Below are positions 32,852 to 41,679 of a stretch of DNA of 64,000 nt, piece by piece. A program made the position numbers and the translations under genes. Source of the stretch: Amarobacillus sp046328225 (GTDB taxonomy: Bacteria; Chloroflexota; Dehalococcoidia; Tepidiformales; Tepidiformaceae); NCBI GenBank assembly GCA_046328225.1, contig JAXLWZ010000016.1, forward strand, positions 1 to 64,000, in the 5' to 3' direction. How positions within the stretch are numbered: position 1 is the first letter of the stretch; the number at the start of each line of letters is the position of its first letter. The notes beneath the pieces are model-generated. The model ran no database searches. It worked only from the letters and a program-made list of their open reading frames with translations, and was not told the origin of the DNA.

Positions 32852-33463
32852 TCAGGCCGCGAGCGTCGCCGGTCGGTGCGTTTCCAGTGCGTGGAGCTGG
32901 TCCAGGACGGCCGTCAGCAGCACCAGGCTCTGCGCCGAAACATCGAGGTACTGCAGCCGCAGCTCCCAGCCTTCGGTCACCGCGCGCGAACCCTTGACCT
33001 CGCACGGGAGGCAGCTGGAGTGCCCGAGGAGGGCCAGGCAGACGTCGAACGGCCCCGTCGGCTCCCGACCGGCAGTGACAACGCGCATCCCCGAAAGCGA
33101 CAGGTCCTGGACGACGGCCGGGGCACTGCCATGAGGGCCACGGAGTTCGGCGGAGAGGCGCACGCCGTAACGGCGAAACGTCCTGCGATTGACGGCTGTC
33201 CAGGGCGTCAGCAGGCGGAGGTACACGCCCTGCGGAGAGACGCGCGCACACTCGGCGACGGCCACCTCGCCGCGCGCGTCCTCGTCGCGGACGATGAACG
33301 CGGGGGCGCCGGGCTCCCATCGTCCGGCGCCGGCCCCGACCGGGCGCACGAAGATCTCGCCGTCGCCGCATGAGCCGTCCGCGAGGGTGACCTCGACGCG
33401 CTCCGGGCCACTGGCGTGGTGGCGAATGACGGAGAGCCCGCCGGCTCCCGAAGACATGTCCAT
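32852..33463 (-). CDS. PilZ domain protein (probable c-di-GMP receptor)
   Basis: A 203-residue cytosolic protein. The C-terminal PilZ domain (about 105-195) has both nucleotide-binding motifs: RRTFRRYGVRLSAEL (RxxxR) and DLSLSGMRVV (D/NxSxxG). An N-terminal barrel-like domain (about 15-95; VEVTLADGSCGDGEIFVRPV, FIVRDEDARGEVAVAECARV) resembles the YcgR-N/flagellar-brake arrangement. It is therefore expected to change conformation on binding c-di-GMP and to act on an unknown partner. The first of two neighbouring ATGs (33463) is used. It lies upstream of, and divergent from, the SDR gene, and an HD-GYP protein is encoded 20 kb away. Confidence 0.85.
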   Translation of the reverse strand: MDMSSGAGGLSVIRHHASGPERVEVTLADGSCGDGEIFVRPVGAGAGRWEPGAPAFIVRDEDARGEVAVAECARVSPQGVYLRLLTPWTAVNRRTFRRYGVRLSAELRGPHGSAPAVVQDLSLSGMRVVTAGREPTGPFDVCLALLGHSSCLPCEVKGSRAVTEGWELRLQYLDVSAQSLVLLTAVLDQLHALETHRPATLAA

Positions 33464-33554
33464 GCCCCGATCGTCGTCGCCCGGGCCTGGTTCTCGATAG
33501 GGAAGCGGGTGACAGGTTGGCGCACGCCCCCCGCCGGGCGTTGTTCGCGGCGCG

Positions 33555-33560
33555 TAGAAT
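33555..33560 (+). promoter_or_regulatory. -10-like hexamer TAGAAT before the SDR gene
   Basis: TAGAAT ends 8 nt before the ATG at 33569, no Shine-Dalgarno between; a leaderless or near-leaderless start is likely. Confidence 0.4.
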
Positions 33561-33568
33561 GCGCGGCC

Positions 33569-34351
33569 ATGAAGACACTCGAAGGCAAGGTCGCAATCGT
33601 CACCGGCGCGTCGCGCGGCATCGGTGAGTACGTCTCCCTCGAACTCGCCCGGGCCGGCGCGGCGGTCGCGGTCGCCGCGCGCACCGAAGAGGTGAAGGAC
33701 AAGCGCCTCCCGGGCACGATCCACTCCGTCGCGCAGGCGATCAAGGACGAGGGCGGGAAAGCTGCCGGCGTCTACATGGACATGCGCGACCCGGAATCCA
33801 TCGCCGCGGGCGTGGCGAAGACGGTCGAGCTGTTCGGGCGCGTCGACATCATCGTGAACAACGCCGCTATCCTCGTGCCGGGAACGGTTGAGTCGATTCA
33901 GCCGCGGCACATCGACCTCATCTGGCAGGTCGACCTGCGCGGTCCGATCCTGCTCATCCGCGAGGCGCTGCCCCACCTGCGCGCGGCCGGCGGCGGGCAC
34001 ATCATCAATGTGTCGTCGCGAGCGGGCGTGTTCCCCGGGCCGGGGCCGTACGCGAACACGCGCGGCGGCGGCTCGTTCTACGGGATGATCAAGGCCGGGC
34101 TGGAACGGCTGTCGCAGTCGCTGGCGATGGAGCTGCAGGACGCGAACATCTCGGTGAACGTGCTCTCGCCGCAGGGCCGCATCAAGACGCCGGGCAACCT
34201 CTTCGCCGAAAACGACCCCAACAACCCGTCGCTCGAATTCGAACGCGCCGACTTCATGGCGAAGGGCGCGCGCTGGATCTGCGAGCAGGGCGTCGAGTTC
34301 ACCGGGAACATCCTCTTCGATGAGGACCTCTGCCGGGAGAAGGGGCTCTAG
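33569..34351 (+). CDS. Short-chain dehydrogenase/reductase (SDR)
   Basis: A 260-residue NAD(P)-dependent oxidoreductase. The N-terminal cofactor motif is IVTGASRGIGEYVSLELARAG, with VDIIVNNAAILVPG, the active-site Ser in INVSSRAGVFPGPG and YGMIKAGLERLSQSLAMEL (YxxxK). The stretch between Ser and Tyr carries an unusual insertion (ANTRGGGSF). LSPQGRIKTPGN replaces the usual NPG...T segment. The ATG at 33569 follows TAGAAT by 8 nt. Substrate is unknown. The gene ends 3 bp from the convergent lipoprotein gene. Confidence 0.9.
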   Translation: MKTLEGKVAIVTGASRGIGEYVSLELARAGAAVAVAARTEEVKDKRLPGTIHSVAQAIKDEGGKAAGVYMDMRDPESIAAGVAKTVELFGRVDIIVNNAAILVPGTVESIQPRHIDLIWQVDLRGPILLIREALPHLRAAGGGHIINVSSRAGVFPGPGPYANTRGGGSFYGMIKAGLERLSQSLAMELQDANISVNVLSPQGRIKTPGNLFAENDPNNPSLEFERADFMAKGARWICEQGVEFTGNILFDEDLCREKGL

Positions 34352-34354
34352 CGA

Positions 34355-35353
34355 TCAGGGCAGGGCCGTGGAGGCGGGGACGATGAGCACGCCTCCGCCA
34401 CGGCCCGGGTCCTTGTTGATGCCGGTGACCGTGTACGTCCCGGGCGCGAGCGTGGCCCGGAGCACTTCGTCCCAGCCCGCGGGTGGCGTGCCCGGGGCTG
34501 CCATGCGCACATCCCTCCCCCCCGCATCGAGCAGCCTGACGGTGCCGGGTTCGAAGCGGCCCGCGACGGTGTAGCCAACGACCGCGAGCGGCCCGCCCGC
34601 GACGGTGAAGGTAAGCGCGGGCTCGAACACGAGGCTTGTGGAAGCGAAGAGGAAGCGCCCGGAGGCGTCGTAGGCGGTAGTGCGGCCGGCGCGTTCGTCA
34701 AAGATCACCGCGCCCGATGGGTCTGTCACGACCAGCTCGGCGGCGCGGAAGCCGGTATCGGCACGGCCGCGCGAACCCTCGTGGCGCAGCGGCGGATCGG
34801 GGAAGACGACCTCGCGCGTCGTGCCGGGTGCCCATCGCGCGGTGACGGTGATGCGCGAGCCATCGCGACGGACCGATACGGGCGCGAGGTCGAACAGCAC
34901 GAGCCGCTCGAAGAGGAGCGTCGCGGCGTCCGCGTAGTCCGGGCAGATGGACGCGACCGACGTCCCCGTGCCCAGGTTCATCCCGCTCAGCGCGACGGGT
35001 TCCACGTTCGCGGAGGCGATGTTGGGTGCCAGCCGGAGCACGGGGGCGAAATAGTACGAAAGCAGCTCCGGTGACGGCCGCGGCGGGCCGCCGAAGCGCG
35101 GGTTCGCGATCGTCGAGGCCATGACCGCGAACGTCGGGCGCGTCCACGGCGCCGTCGTGCACACACGAGAGGCCATCGGCCCGTCGGCCGCTTCCAGGCC
35201 GGACGGCGTGGAAGTTGCCGCGGGAGTAGATGTCGCGAGTGGTGCGGTTGTCGCGCTCGCGGCCGGCGTGGGCGTCCGGGGCGGCGATTCGACCCCGCAG
35301 GCCATGGCGGCCGCCGCGGCGAGCGAGAGTGCTGCGACGAGCAACCCGCGCAT
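34355..35353 (-). CDS. Secreted lipoprotein of unknown function
   Basis: A 332-residue protein. MRGLLVAALSLAAAAAMAC is a signal peptide with a lipobox-like AMAC end, followed by a Thr/Ala/Pro/Ser linker (TPTPAASATTAPLATSTP). The body has beta-rich segments: VSVRRDGSRITVTARWAPG, LVFEPALTFTVAGGPLAVVG, YTVAGRFEPGTVRLLDAGGR, LAPGTYTVTGINKD. The last resemble extracellular Ig-like or carboxypeptidase-regulatory-like folds, but no family is recognised. Its ATG shares one base with the stop of the GntR-type gene (TGATG), so the two are translated together. A role in whatever that regulator senses is inferred from this only. Confidence 0.7.
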   Translation of the reverse strand: MRGLLVAALSLAAAAAMACGVESPPRTPTPAASATTAPLATSTPAATSTPSGLEAADGPMASRVCTTAPWTRPTFAVMASTIANPRFGGPPRPSPELLSYYFAPVLRLAPNIASANVEPVALSGMNLGTGTSVASICPDYADAATLLFERLVLFDLAPVSVRRDGSRITVTARWAPGTTREVVFPDPPLRHEGSRGRADTGFRAAELVVTDPSGAVIFDERAGRTTAYDASGRFLFASTSLVFEPALTFTVAGGPLAVVGYTVAGRFEPGTVRLLDAGGRDVRMAAPGTPPAGWDEVLRATLAPGTYTVTGINKDPGRGGGVLIVPASTALP

Positions 35354-35679
35354 CAGGGGAAATCGGAGCCGGGGATGGACTCCGGGTCGTGGATGAGCTC
35401 GTCCCAGCGGCGCACGATGGCTTCCATCGGGGGCGGGGGCGGCGCCCAGGGCATGCCGCGCACGACGACGCCCTTGTTCGGTGAGTGCTCGACCAGGCCC
35501 TCGGACTCGAGCCGGCGGAAGGCTTCGCGCACGGGCGTCTGGGAAACGCCCCACTGCGCGGCGATATCTTCCTGCCGCAGGTGCTGCCCCGGCTCCATGC
35601 GCCCGGCGAGAATCGCCGACTGGAGCGCCTCGTAGACGACGTCGGCTTTGGTCCGGCGGGGGCTGCGTTGGGCCATCAC
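35353..35679 (-). CDS. Minimal GntR-family winged-helix regulator
   Basis: A 108-residue protein holding one GntR winged helix-turn-helix: ADVVYEALQSAILAGRMEPG, LRQEDIAAQWGVSQTPVREAF, RRLESEGLVEHSPNKGVVVRG. The usual FadR/FCD effector domain (another 140 or so residues) is missing; only about 33 Pro/charged residues follow. So ligand sensing, if any, must come from elsewhere. The GTG at 35679 is chosen because TATCCT ends 6 nt before it (leaderless pattern); the ATG at 35676 is next. It is coupled to the downstream lipoprotein gene through a TGATG overlap. Confidence 0.8.
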   Translation of the reverse strand: MMAQRSPRRTKADVVYEALQSAILAGRMEPGQHLRQEDIAAQWGVSQTPVREAFRRLESEGLVEHSPNKGVVVRGMPWAPPPPPMEAIVRRWDELIHDPESIPGSDFP

Positions 35680-35685
35680 GGAGCA

Positions 35686-35691
35686 AGGATA
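35686..35691 (-). promoter_or_regulatory. -10-like hexamer TATCCT before the GntR-type gene
   Basis: TATCCT ends 6 nt before the GTG at 35679, which would make the transcript leaderless. No convincing -35. Confidence 0.35.
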
Positions 35692-35728
35692 CGGGGTTTT
35701 GCGCTCAACGCGTCAGGACGCGGCGGGA

Positions 35729-36394
35729 TCAGGCACGCAGCGTGTGATCGAGGTGGGCCTCGAGCGCGCGAAGGGTGCCATCGAAGTCGAAGGCCGGGTC
35801 GAGCACCCACTGATAGGCGGACCCGCGCAGGACGGCGACGACGAGCTGGCCGGTCGCCTTCGCATCGATGCCGGGGACGACGGTGCCGGCGGCGATGCCC
35901 CGTTCGAGCGCGTCCTCGGCACGAAGCCGTTCGCTGGCGTGGATGGCGCGCATCCGTTCGTGGAGCACGGCGGGCTCGGGCTTCAGCGCTTCGAACATGA
36001 GGATGTAGAGCGCGCGCATGGCCGATGGGTCGTTCGCGACGCTGCGCCGGATGCCGCGAATCAGCACGAGCAGCGAATCGACGCCGGAGTGCTCCTGCAG
36101 TTCGGGCAGGATGTCATGCTGCGCCCACTCCGAGACCATCTTCTGGAGGAGGGCGAGCAGCAGGCCGTCCTTCGAACCAAAGCGCCGCGTGACGAGCCCG
36201 TGGCTGTAGCCCGCGCGTTCGCCGATCGCCGCGAGCGTGGTGCGCTCGTACCCGCGTTCGGCGATGAGCTCGGCGGCCGCGCGCAGCAGCCGCCGCGTGG
36301 AGACGCGCGACCGCACCTGTTTCAGGTCCAGTGCATCGAGCACGGGGTCGTCGGCAAAGGGCTCCATGGCGTAAGCATCCACGGCGTCAGTCAT
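35729..36394 (-). CDS. TetR family transcriptional regulator
   Basis: A 221-residue repressor. The DNA-binding domain (about 28-75) reads RVSTRRLLRAAAELIAERG, YERTTLAAIGERAGYSHGLV and TRRFGSKDGLLLALLQKMV; the rest is an all-helical ligand domain. The ATG at 36394 starts 7 nt from a heptamer repeat array, so no Shine-Dalgarno is possible there; the ATG at 36367 (MEPFADD) is an alternative. The next gene upstream on this strand is the CaiB transferase operon 100 bp away, but TetR lies at its 3' end, so it may regulate that operon or simply follow it. Ligand unknown. Confidence 0.85.
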   Translation of the reverse strand: MTDAVDAYAMEPFADDPVLDALDLKQVRSRVSTRRLLRAAAELIAERGYERTTLAAIGERAGYSHGLVTRRFGSKDGLLLALLQKMVSEWAQHDILPELQEHSGVDSLLVLIRGIRRSVANDPSAMRALYILMFEALKPEPAVLHERMRAIHASERLRAEDALERGIAAGTVVPGIDAKATGQLVVAVLRGSAYQWVLDPAFDFDGTLRALEAHLDHTLRA

Positions 36395-36400
36395 TGGAAG

Positions 36401-36428
36401 TTCCCAGTTCCCGGTTCCCAGTTCCCAG
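36401..36428. repeat. Heptamer tandem repeat, four copies of TTCCCRG
   Basis: TTCCCAG TTCCCGG TTCCCAG TTCCCAG, immediately upstream of the TetR start and followed by GGG. A close relative with the same period lies at 46820-46847. Confidence 0.85.
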
Positions 36429-36497
36429 GGGCGACCCCGTGAGGGACAGACGCCCCCGGGGGCAGCGTAGCAAGCGTTCGAGGCGGGTTCGTGGCGG

Positions 36498-37786
36498 TCA
36501 TGCGAGGGTCCGCACCACGTTCGCGGTTTCCAGGGCCTCGACCTCGGACAATGACAGGCCCAGTTCGGCGAGGATGGCGGCTGTGTGTTCGCCGAGCGCG
36601 GGCGCCGGGAGCACGTTGCCGGTGGGGCTGGCGGAAAGCAGCACCGGTGGCCCCACGACGCGCTGCGGGCCGGTCACCGTGTGCTCCATATCGACGATGA
36701 CGCCGTCGAGGTTCGCCTGAGGGTCGTCGGCCATCTCCTCGGGGAAGTTAACAACGGCCGCCGGGACGCCCGCGGCGACGAGCCTATCGACCCACTCACC
36801 CGCCGGGCGCGAGAGCAGCTTCGCTTCGATCCAGGCGCGCCAGGCGCTGGTGGCGGCGATGTTCTCGGGGTCGCGCGCATCGAAGTCGCGGTCGTCGGAG
36901 TGTTCGCCTTCGATGCCGAGGACCTGGCGCACCGCGGCCCGGTTCTGGGGCGTGAGCGCGCCGATGACGACCGTGCCGTCGGCTGTCTGGTAGCCCCGGT
37001 AGTAGAGGGTGAACGGCGAGGCGAGGCGCCCCTTCGGGTTGCGAATGGCGAGCAGCTCGGGGAAGGTCGCGCCCTTCGCGCGCGCCGCGCGGAGCTGTTC
37101 GACCATGGGGTCGCGGATGGTGGCGTCGCTGACGGGTTCGCGCATCACGATCCGGTTCTGGACGTAGAGGCCCGCGCGCAGAAGCGAGGTGGACACGTAC
37201 TGGCCCTCGCCGGTGCGGTCGCGATGGCGAATGGCCGCGCAGACGCCCATGGCGATGGCGAACCCGGCCACGTAGTCCGAGACCGGCACGCCAATGAGTT
37301 CAGGTGAGCCGCCTTCATCGAACTTGCCGTTGATGGCCATGAGCCCGGAATGTGCCTGCGCGACGATGTCGGACCCGGCACGCGTCGTCATCGGCCCCGT
37401 TTCGCCCCAGCCGCTGACCTGCGCATAGATGAGGTCCGGGCGGAGGGCCTTGAGCTGTTCGTAGCCGATGCCCAGGCGCTCGGGGACGCCGGGGCGATAG
37501 TTGCTCACGACCACGTCAACGCGCGGCATGAGGCGATGGATGATGTCAAGCCCGCGCGGGTCGTGCAGGTCGAGGACGAGGCCGCGTTTGCCGCGGTTGT
37601 TGCCCTGGAACATCTTCGCCTCGCCCGGCACGGTGGTGCCGACGAAGCGGTGCGAATCGCCCGCGAGGGGCTCGACCTTGATGACGTCGGCGCCGAGGTC
37701 GGCGAGATTCATCCCCGCGACCGGCCCGGCGACGATTTGGGAAAACTCCAGCACACGAATATCGGCAAGGGGACCGGTTGGCGGCA

Positions 37787-37787
<1 letters not shown>
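36498..37787 (-). CDS. CaiB/BaiF (class III) CoA-transferase
   Basis: Moves CoA between carboxylic acids through an aspartyl-CoA intermediate. The 429-residue protein has the family start IRVLEFSQIVAGPVAGMNLADLGADVIKVEPLAG, NRGKRGLVLDLHDPRG, VVVSNYRPGVPERLGIGYEQL and the candidate catalytic Asp in the SDIVAQAHSGLM region, plus C-terminal GEHTAAILAELG. Its ATG shares a base with the stop of the preceding CaiB gene (TGATG), so the two are made together and may form a heteromer, as SmtA/SmtB do in Chloroflexus. Last gene of the five-gene operon from 43452. Substrates unknown. Confidence 0.9.
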
Positions 37788-39031
<1,244 letters not shown>

Positions 39032-39053
39032 GGCAGGCGCTCCGGCCGCACCG

Positions 39054-40211
39054 TCAGGACCCCTTGCCGAGCAGGCGGTCGGAGATGATGCGCAGCTGGA
39101 TTTCGCTGGTGCCCTCGAAGATCTTGGTGAGGCGGGCATCGCGCCAGTAGCGCTCGATGGGGAGGTCGGTCGTGTAGCCGACGCCGCCGTGGATTTGGAG
39201 CGCCTGGCTGGTGGTGCGCTCGGCCATCTCCGTCGCGAACCACTTCGCCATCGAGGCTTCCTTGTCACACCGTTCGCGACGGTCGTCGAGGTCGGCGGCG
39301 TGGTACATGAGCTGGCGGGCGGCTTCGATCTCGGCCGCCATCTCGGCGATCTTGAAGCGAATGGCCTGGAAGTTGGCGATGGGCTGGCGGAACTGCACGC
39401 GATGCTTCGCGTAGGTGATGGAGTCCTCGAGCGCGCCGCGCGAGAGGCCGATGGCGCGCGCGGCGGTGTGCACGCGGGCGGTCGAAAGGCCGCTCATCGT
39501 GCCCTTGAGCTGCGTCTCCTCGCGGGCGCCGCCGCCCATGAGCGCGCTCAGGGGCAGCCGGAAGTCATCGAAATGCAACTCCCACGTCTTCCAACCGAAG
39601 TAGCCGATCTTGTTGATCTGCGTGGCCTGGAGCCCCGGAGGGAACTTCCCGCGTTCCTTTTCGAAGAAGAACATGCCCGTGCCCGTGTGGCGATTCGCCG
39701 GGTCCGGGTCCTGCGTGCGGCAGAGGACGGTGATGTAGTCCGCGCCGTCCGCGAAGGTGCACCACATCTTGTTGCCGTTGATGACCCACTCGTCGCCGTC
39801 GCGCCGGGCGCGGCAGCTGACGTTCGCGAGGTCGGAGCCGGCTTCGGGCTCGGAGAGCGCGACCGCGCCGAGGAAGTCGCCCCGGGCAACGCGCGGGAGG
39901 TACTTCTGGCGCTGCGCTTCGTCCGTCCAGCCGGCGCCGCCTGCCCGGGCGATGATGCTGGCCACGCTCATCCAGCCGCGCGCGAGCTCTTCGGTGATGA
40001 GGCAGTATTCGAAGATCCCGAGCCCGAGCCCGCCGTAGTCCGGCGAGATGCGAATGCCGAAGTAGCCCATCTCGGCCATCTTGTCGCGGAGCGACATGGG
40101 GATGTCGCCCTTCACCCGGTCGAGCTCGTTCGCGACGGGCAGCACTTCCTTCATGGAGAACTCGCGGGCCGTCCGCTGGATGAGTTCCCGGGTTTCGTTC
40201 ATGTAAGTCAC
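39054..40211 (-). CDS. Acyl-CoA dehydrogenase
   Basis: FAD enzyme of 385 residues that introduces a 2,3-double bond into an acyl-CoA. Features in order: LRDKMAEMGYFGIRISPDYGG (N-terminal helical domain), FLGAVALSEPEAGSDLANVSC and WVINGNKMWCTFADGADYIT (flavin-binding beta domain), QLKGTMSGLSTARVHTAARAIG, then HRVQFRQPIANFQAIRFKIAEMA and LQIHGGVGYTTDLPIERYWRDARLTKIFEGTSEIQ is the C-terminal domain end (ARLTKIFEGTSEIQ is diagnostic). The catalytic Glu is probably the one in IFEGTSE. The GTG at 40211 is preferred over ATG 40202: GGGGAGGAG lies 7 nt before it. Third gene of the operon; chain-length specificity unknown. Confidence 0.92.
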   Translation of the reverse strand: MTYMNETRELIQRTAREFSMKEVLPVANELDRVKGDIPMSLRDKMAEMGYFGIRISPDYGGLGLGIFEYCLITEELARGWMSVASIIARAGGAGWTDEAQRQKYLPRVARGDFLGAVALSEPEAGSDLANVSCRARRDGDEWVINGNKMWCTFADGADYITVLCRTQDPDPANRHTGTGMFFFEKERGKFPPGLQATQINKIGYFGWKTWELHFDDFRLPLSALMGGGAREETQLKGTMSGLSTARVHTAARAIGLSRGALEDSITYAKHRVQFRQPIANFQAIRFKIAEMAAEIEAARQLMYHAADLDDRRERCDKEASMAKWFATEMAERTTSQALQIHGGVGYTTDLPIERYWRDARLTKIFEGTSEIQLRIISDRLLGKGS

Positions 40212-40294
40212 TGGCACACTCCTCCCCGCCGGGGATGTCCCCCGGTCCGGGTGAATCTCACAGGTGGGCGGCACCCGCCGCGTGGGTCTGGCGG

Positions 40295-41665
40295 CTAGCG
40301 CGCCCCGGCGAGCGCCGGCACCGAAAGGCGCACGAGCGCGTCCATCGACGGCCGCTCCTCCAGCCGGCGCACGGCGTCGACCAGCTCGGCGGTCGCGGCC
40401 GCGCCGATGACGGGCGTGGCGAGCCCGCGAAACTTCGCCACCAGCCGCTCCCATTGCAGCTCGAGGTCCGTCGCCGGGATGTTCACGTCGACGGATTCGT
40501 GGAGCACGCGGCCGTCCGTGAGCGTGACGGTGACCTGCGTGCCCCCTGCCACTGCGTCGCCTTCGACCTGGACGCGGTCGCGCAGGCTGACGAGCAGCGG
40601 GTCGGCGGTGCGTTCGTCGGTGAAGGCGAGTTCGCTCGTGTCGCCGTGGCCGAGCGCGAGGGCGGAGGTGAAGCGCAGGCTGAACTTGCCTTCGAGCGCG
40701 GTCACCGGCTCCTGGATGTTGCACATGCTGAGGGCGCCCGTGGGCACGCGCAGATGGACCGCGCTCACCTGTTCGGGCGTGACGCCGTGCGTCTCCTTGA
40801 TGCGGAGCAGGCTCTCGATGCTCGAGTGGGTGCCGTAGCAGGCAGCGTGATACTTGAAGAGCACGCCGCGGATGAAGTAGCCGTTCGCCGGCCCCGCCAG
40901 CGCGCGCGCCGGGTCGAAGGTGGGCCCATGCGTGGCGGCGAAGCCCTGGTGCGTTTCCAGCGACTCCGTGTTGCTGGTGAAGCCGCGGGCCGCCAGCGTC
41001 GCCGCCATGAGCCCGTTCGCTGCGGCCTTGCCCGCATGGACCGGCTTGCACATGGTGCCGAACATGGACTTGAGGCCCGCGGCCTGGGCGGCGGCGATGC
41101 CGATGACCGTGCGCATGGTCTCGGCATCGAGGCCCTGCAGGTGGGCGCACGCCGCGGCCGAGCCGAAGGTGCCGAGCGTGCCCGTCGCGTGCCAGCCCTC
41201 GGCATAGTGCCCCGGGTTCACGAGCAGGCCGATGCGGCATTCGGTTTCGAAGCCGGCGACGAACGCCGCGATGAAGTCGCGCGGGCTGGAACGCCGCCAC
41301 TCCGCGAGCGCGAGCAGCCCGGGCGCGACCGGCACCGTCGGGTGGCCAGACATCGCCGTGTGGACGTCGTCGTAATCAAGCGCGTGGGAGGCGGCGCCGT
41401 TGACCAGCGCGGCCTGCTGCACCGTGCCGCGCAGGCCCGTTCCGACGATGGTGGCCTGGGCGTTGCCGCCCTGCTCCGTCATCTCGTCCTGGAGGATGCG
41501 CGAGAGCGGTTCGCTCGCGCCGGCGATGGTCACGCCCAGCCAGTCGAGCAGGCACTCCTTCGCGAGGAGCACGACGTCGACCGGCAGATCCTCGTAGCGA
41601 ATGTTCGCGGCGAGTTCGGCGACCACGCTGGTGATCGACGGCGCGCCCGGGTTTTCCGTGGTCAT
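40295..41665 (-). CDS. MmgE/PrpD family protein
   Basis: A 456-residue member of the family that includes 2-methylcitrate dehydratase and cis-aconitate decarboxylase. Recognisable features are AKECLLDWLGVTIAGASEP, AALVNGAASHALDYDDVHT, SGHPTVPVAPGLLALAEW, GWHATGTLGTFGSAAACAHL, KPVHAGKAAANGLMAATLAA and KYHAACYGTHSSIESLL. Members act on di- and tricarboxylic acids as dehydratases, decarboxylases or isomerases. With a binding protein 14 bp upstream and CoA-transferases downstream, a role early in organic-acid breakdown is likely (inference). Complete, no oddities. Confidence 0.9.
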   Translation of the reverse strand: MTTENPGAPSITSVVAELAANIRYEDLPVDVVLLAKECLLDWLGVTIAGASEPLSRILQDEMTEQGGNAQATIVGTGLRGTVQQAALVNGAASHALDYDDVHTAMSGHPTVPVAPGLLALAEWRRSSPRDFIAAFVAGFETECRIGLLVNPGHYAEGWHATGTLGTFGSAAACAHLQGLDAETMRTVIGIAAAQAAGLKSMFGTMCKPVHAGKAAANGLMAATLAARGFTSNTESLETHQGFAATHGPTFDPARALAGPANGYFIRGVLFKYHAACYGTHSSIESLLRIKETHGVTPEQVSAVHLRVPTGALSMCNIQEPVTALEGKFSLRFTSALALGHGDTSELAFTDERTADPLLVSLRDRVQVEGDAVAGGTQVTVTLTDGRVLHESVDVNIPATDLELQWERLVAKFRGLATPVIGAAATAELVDAVRRLEERPSMDALVRLSVPALAGAR

Positions 41666-41679
41666 GGCTGCCTCCGTGC

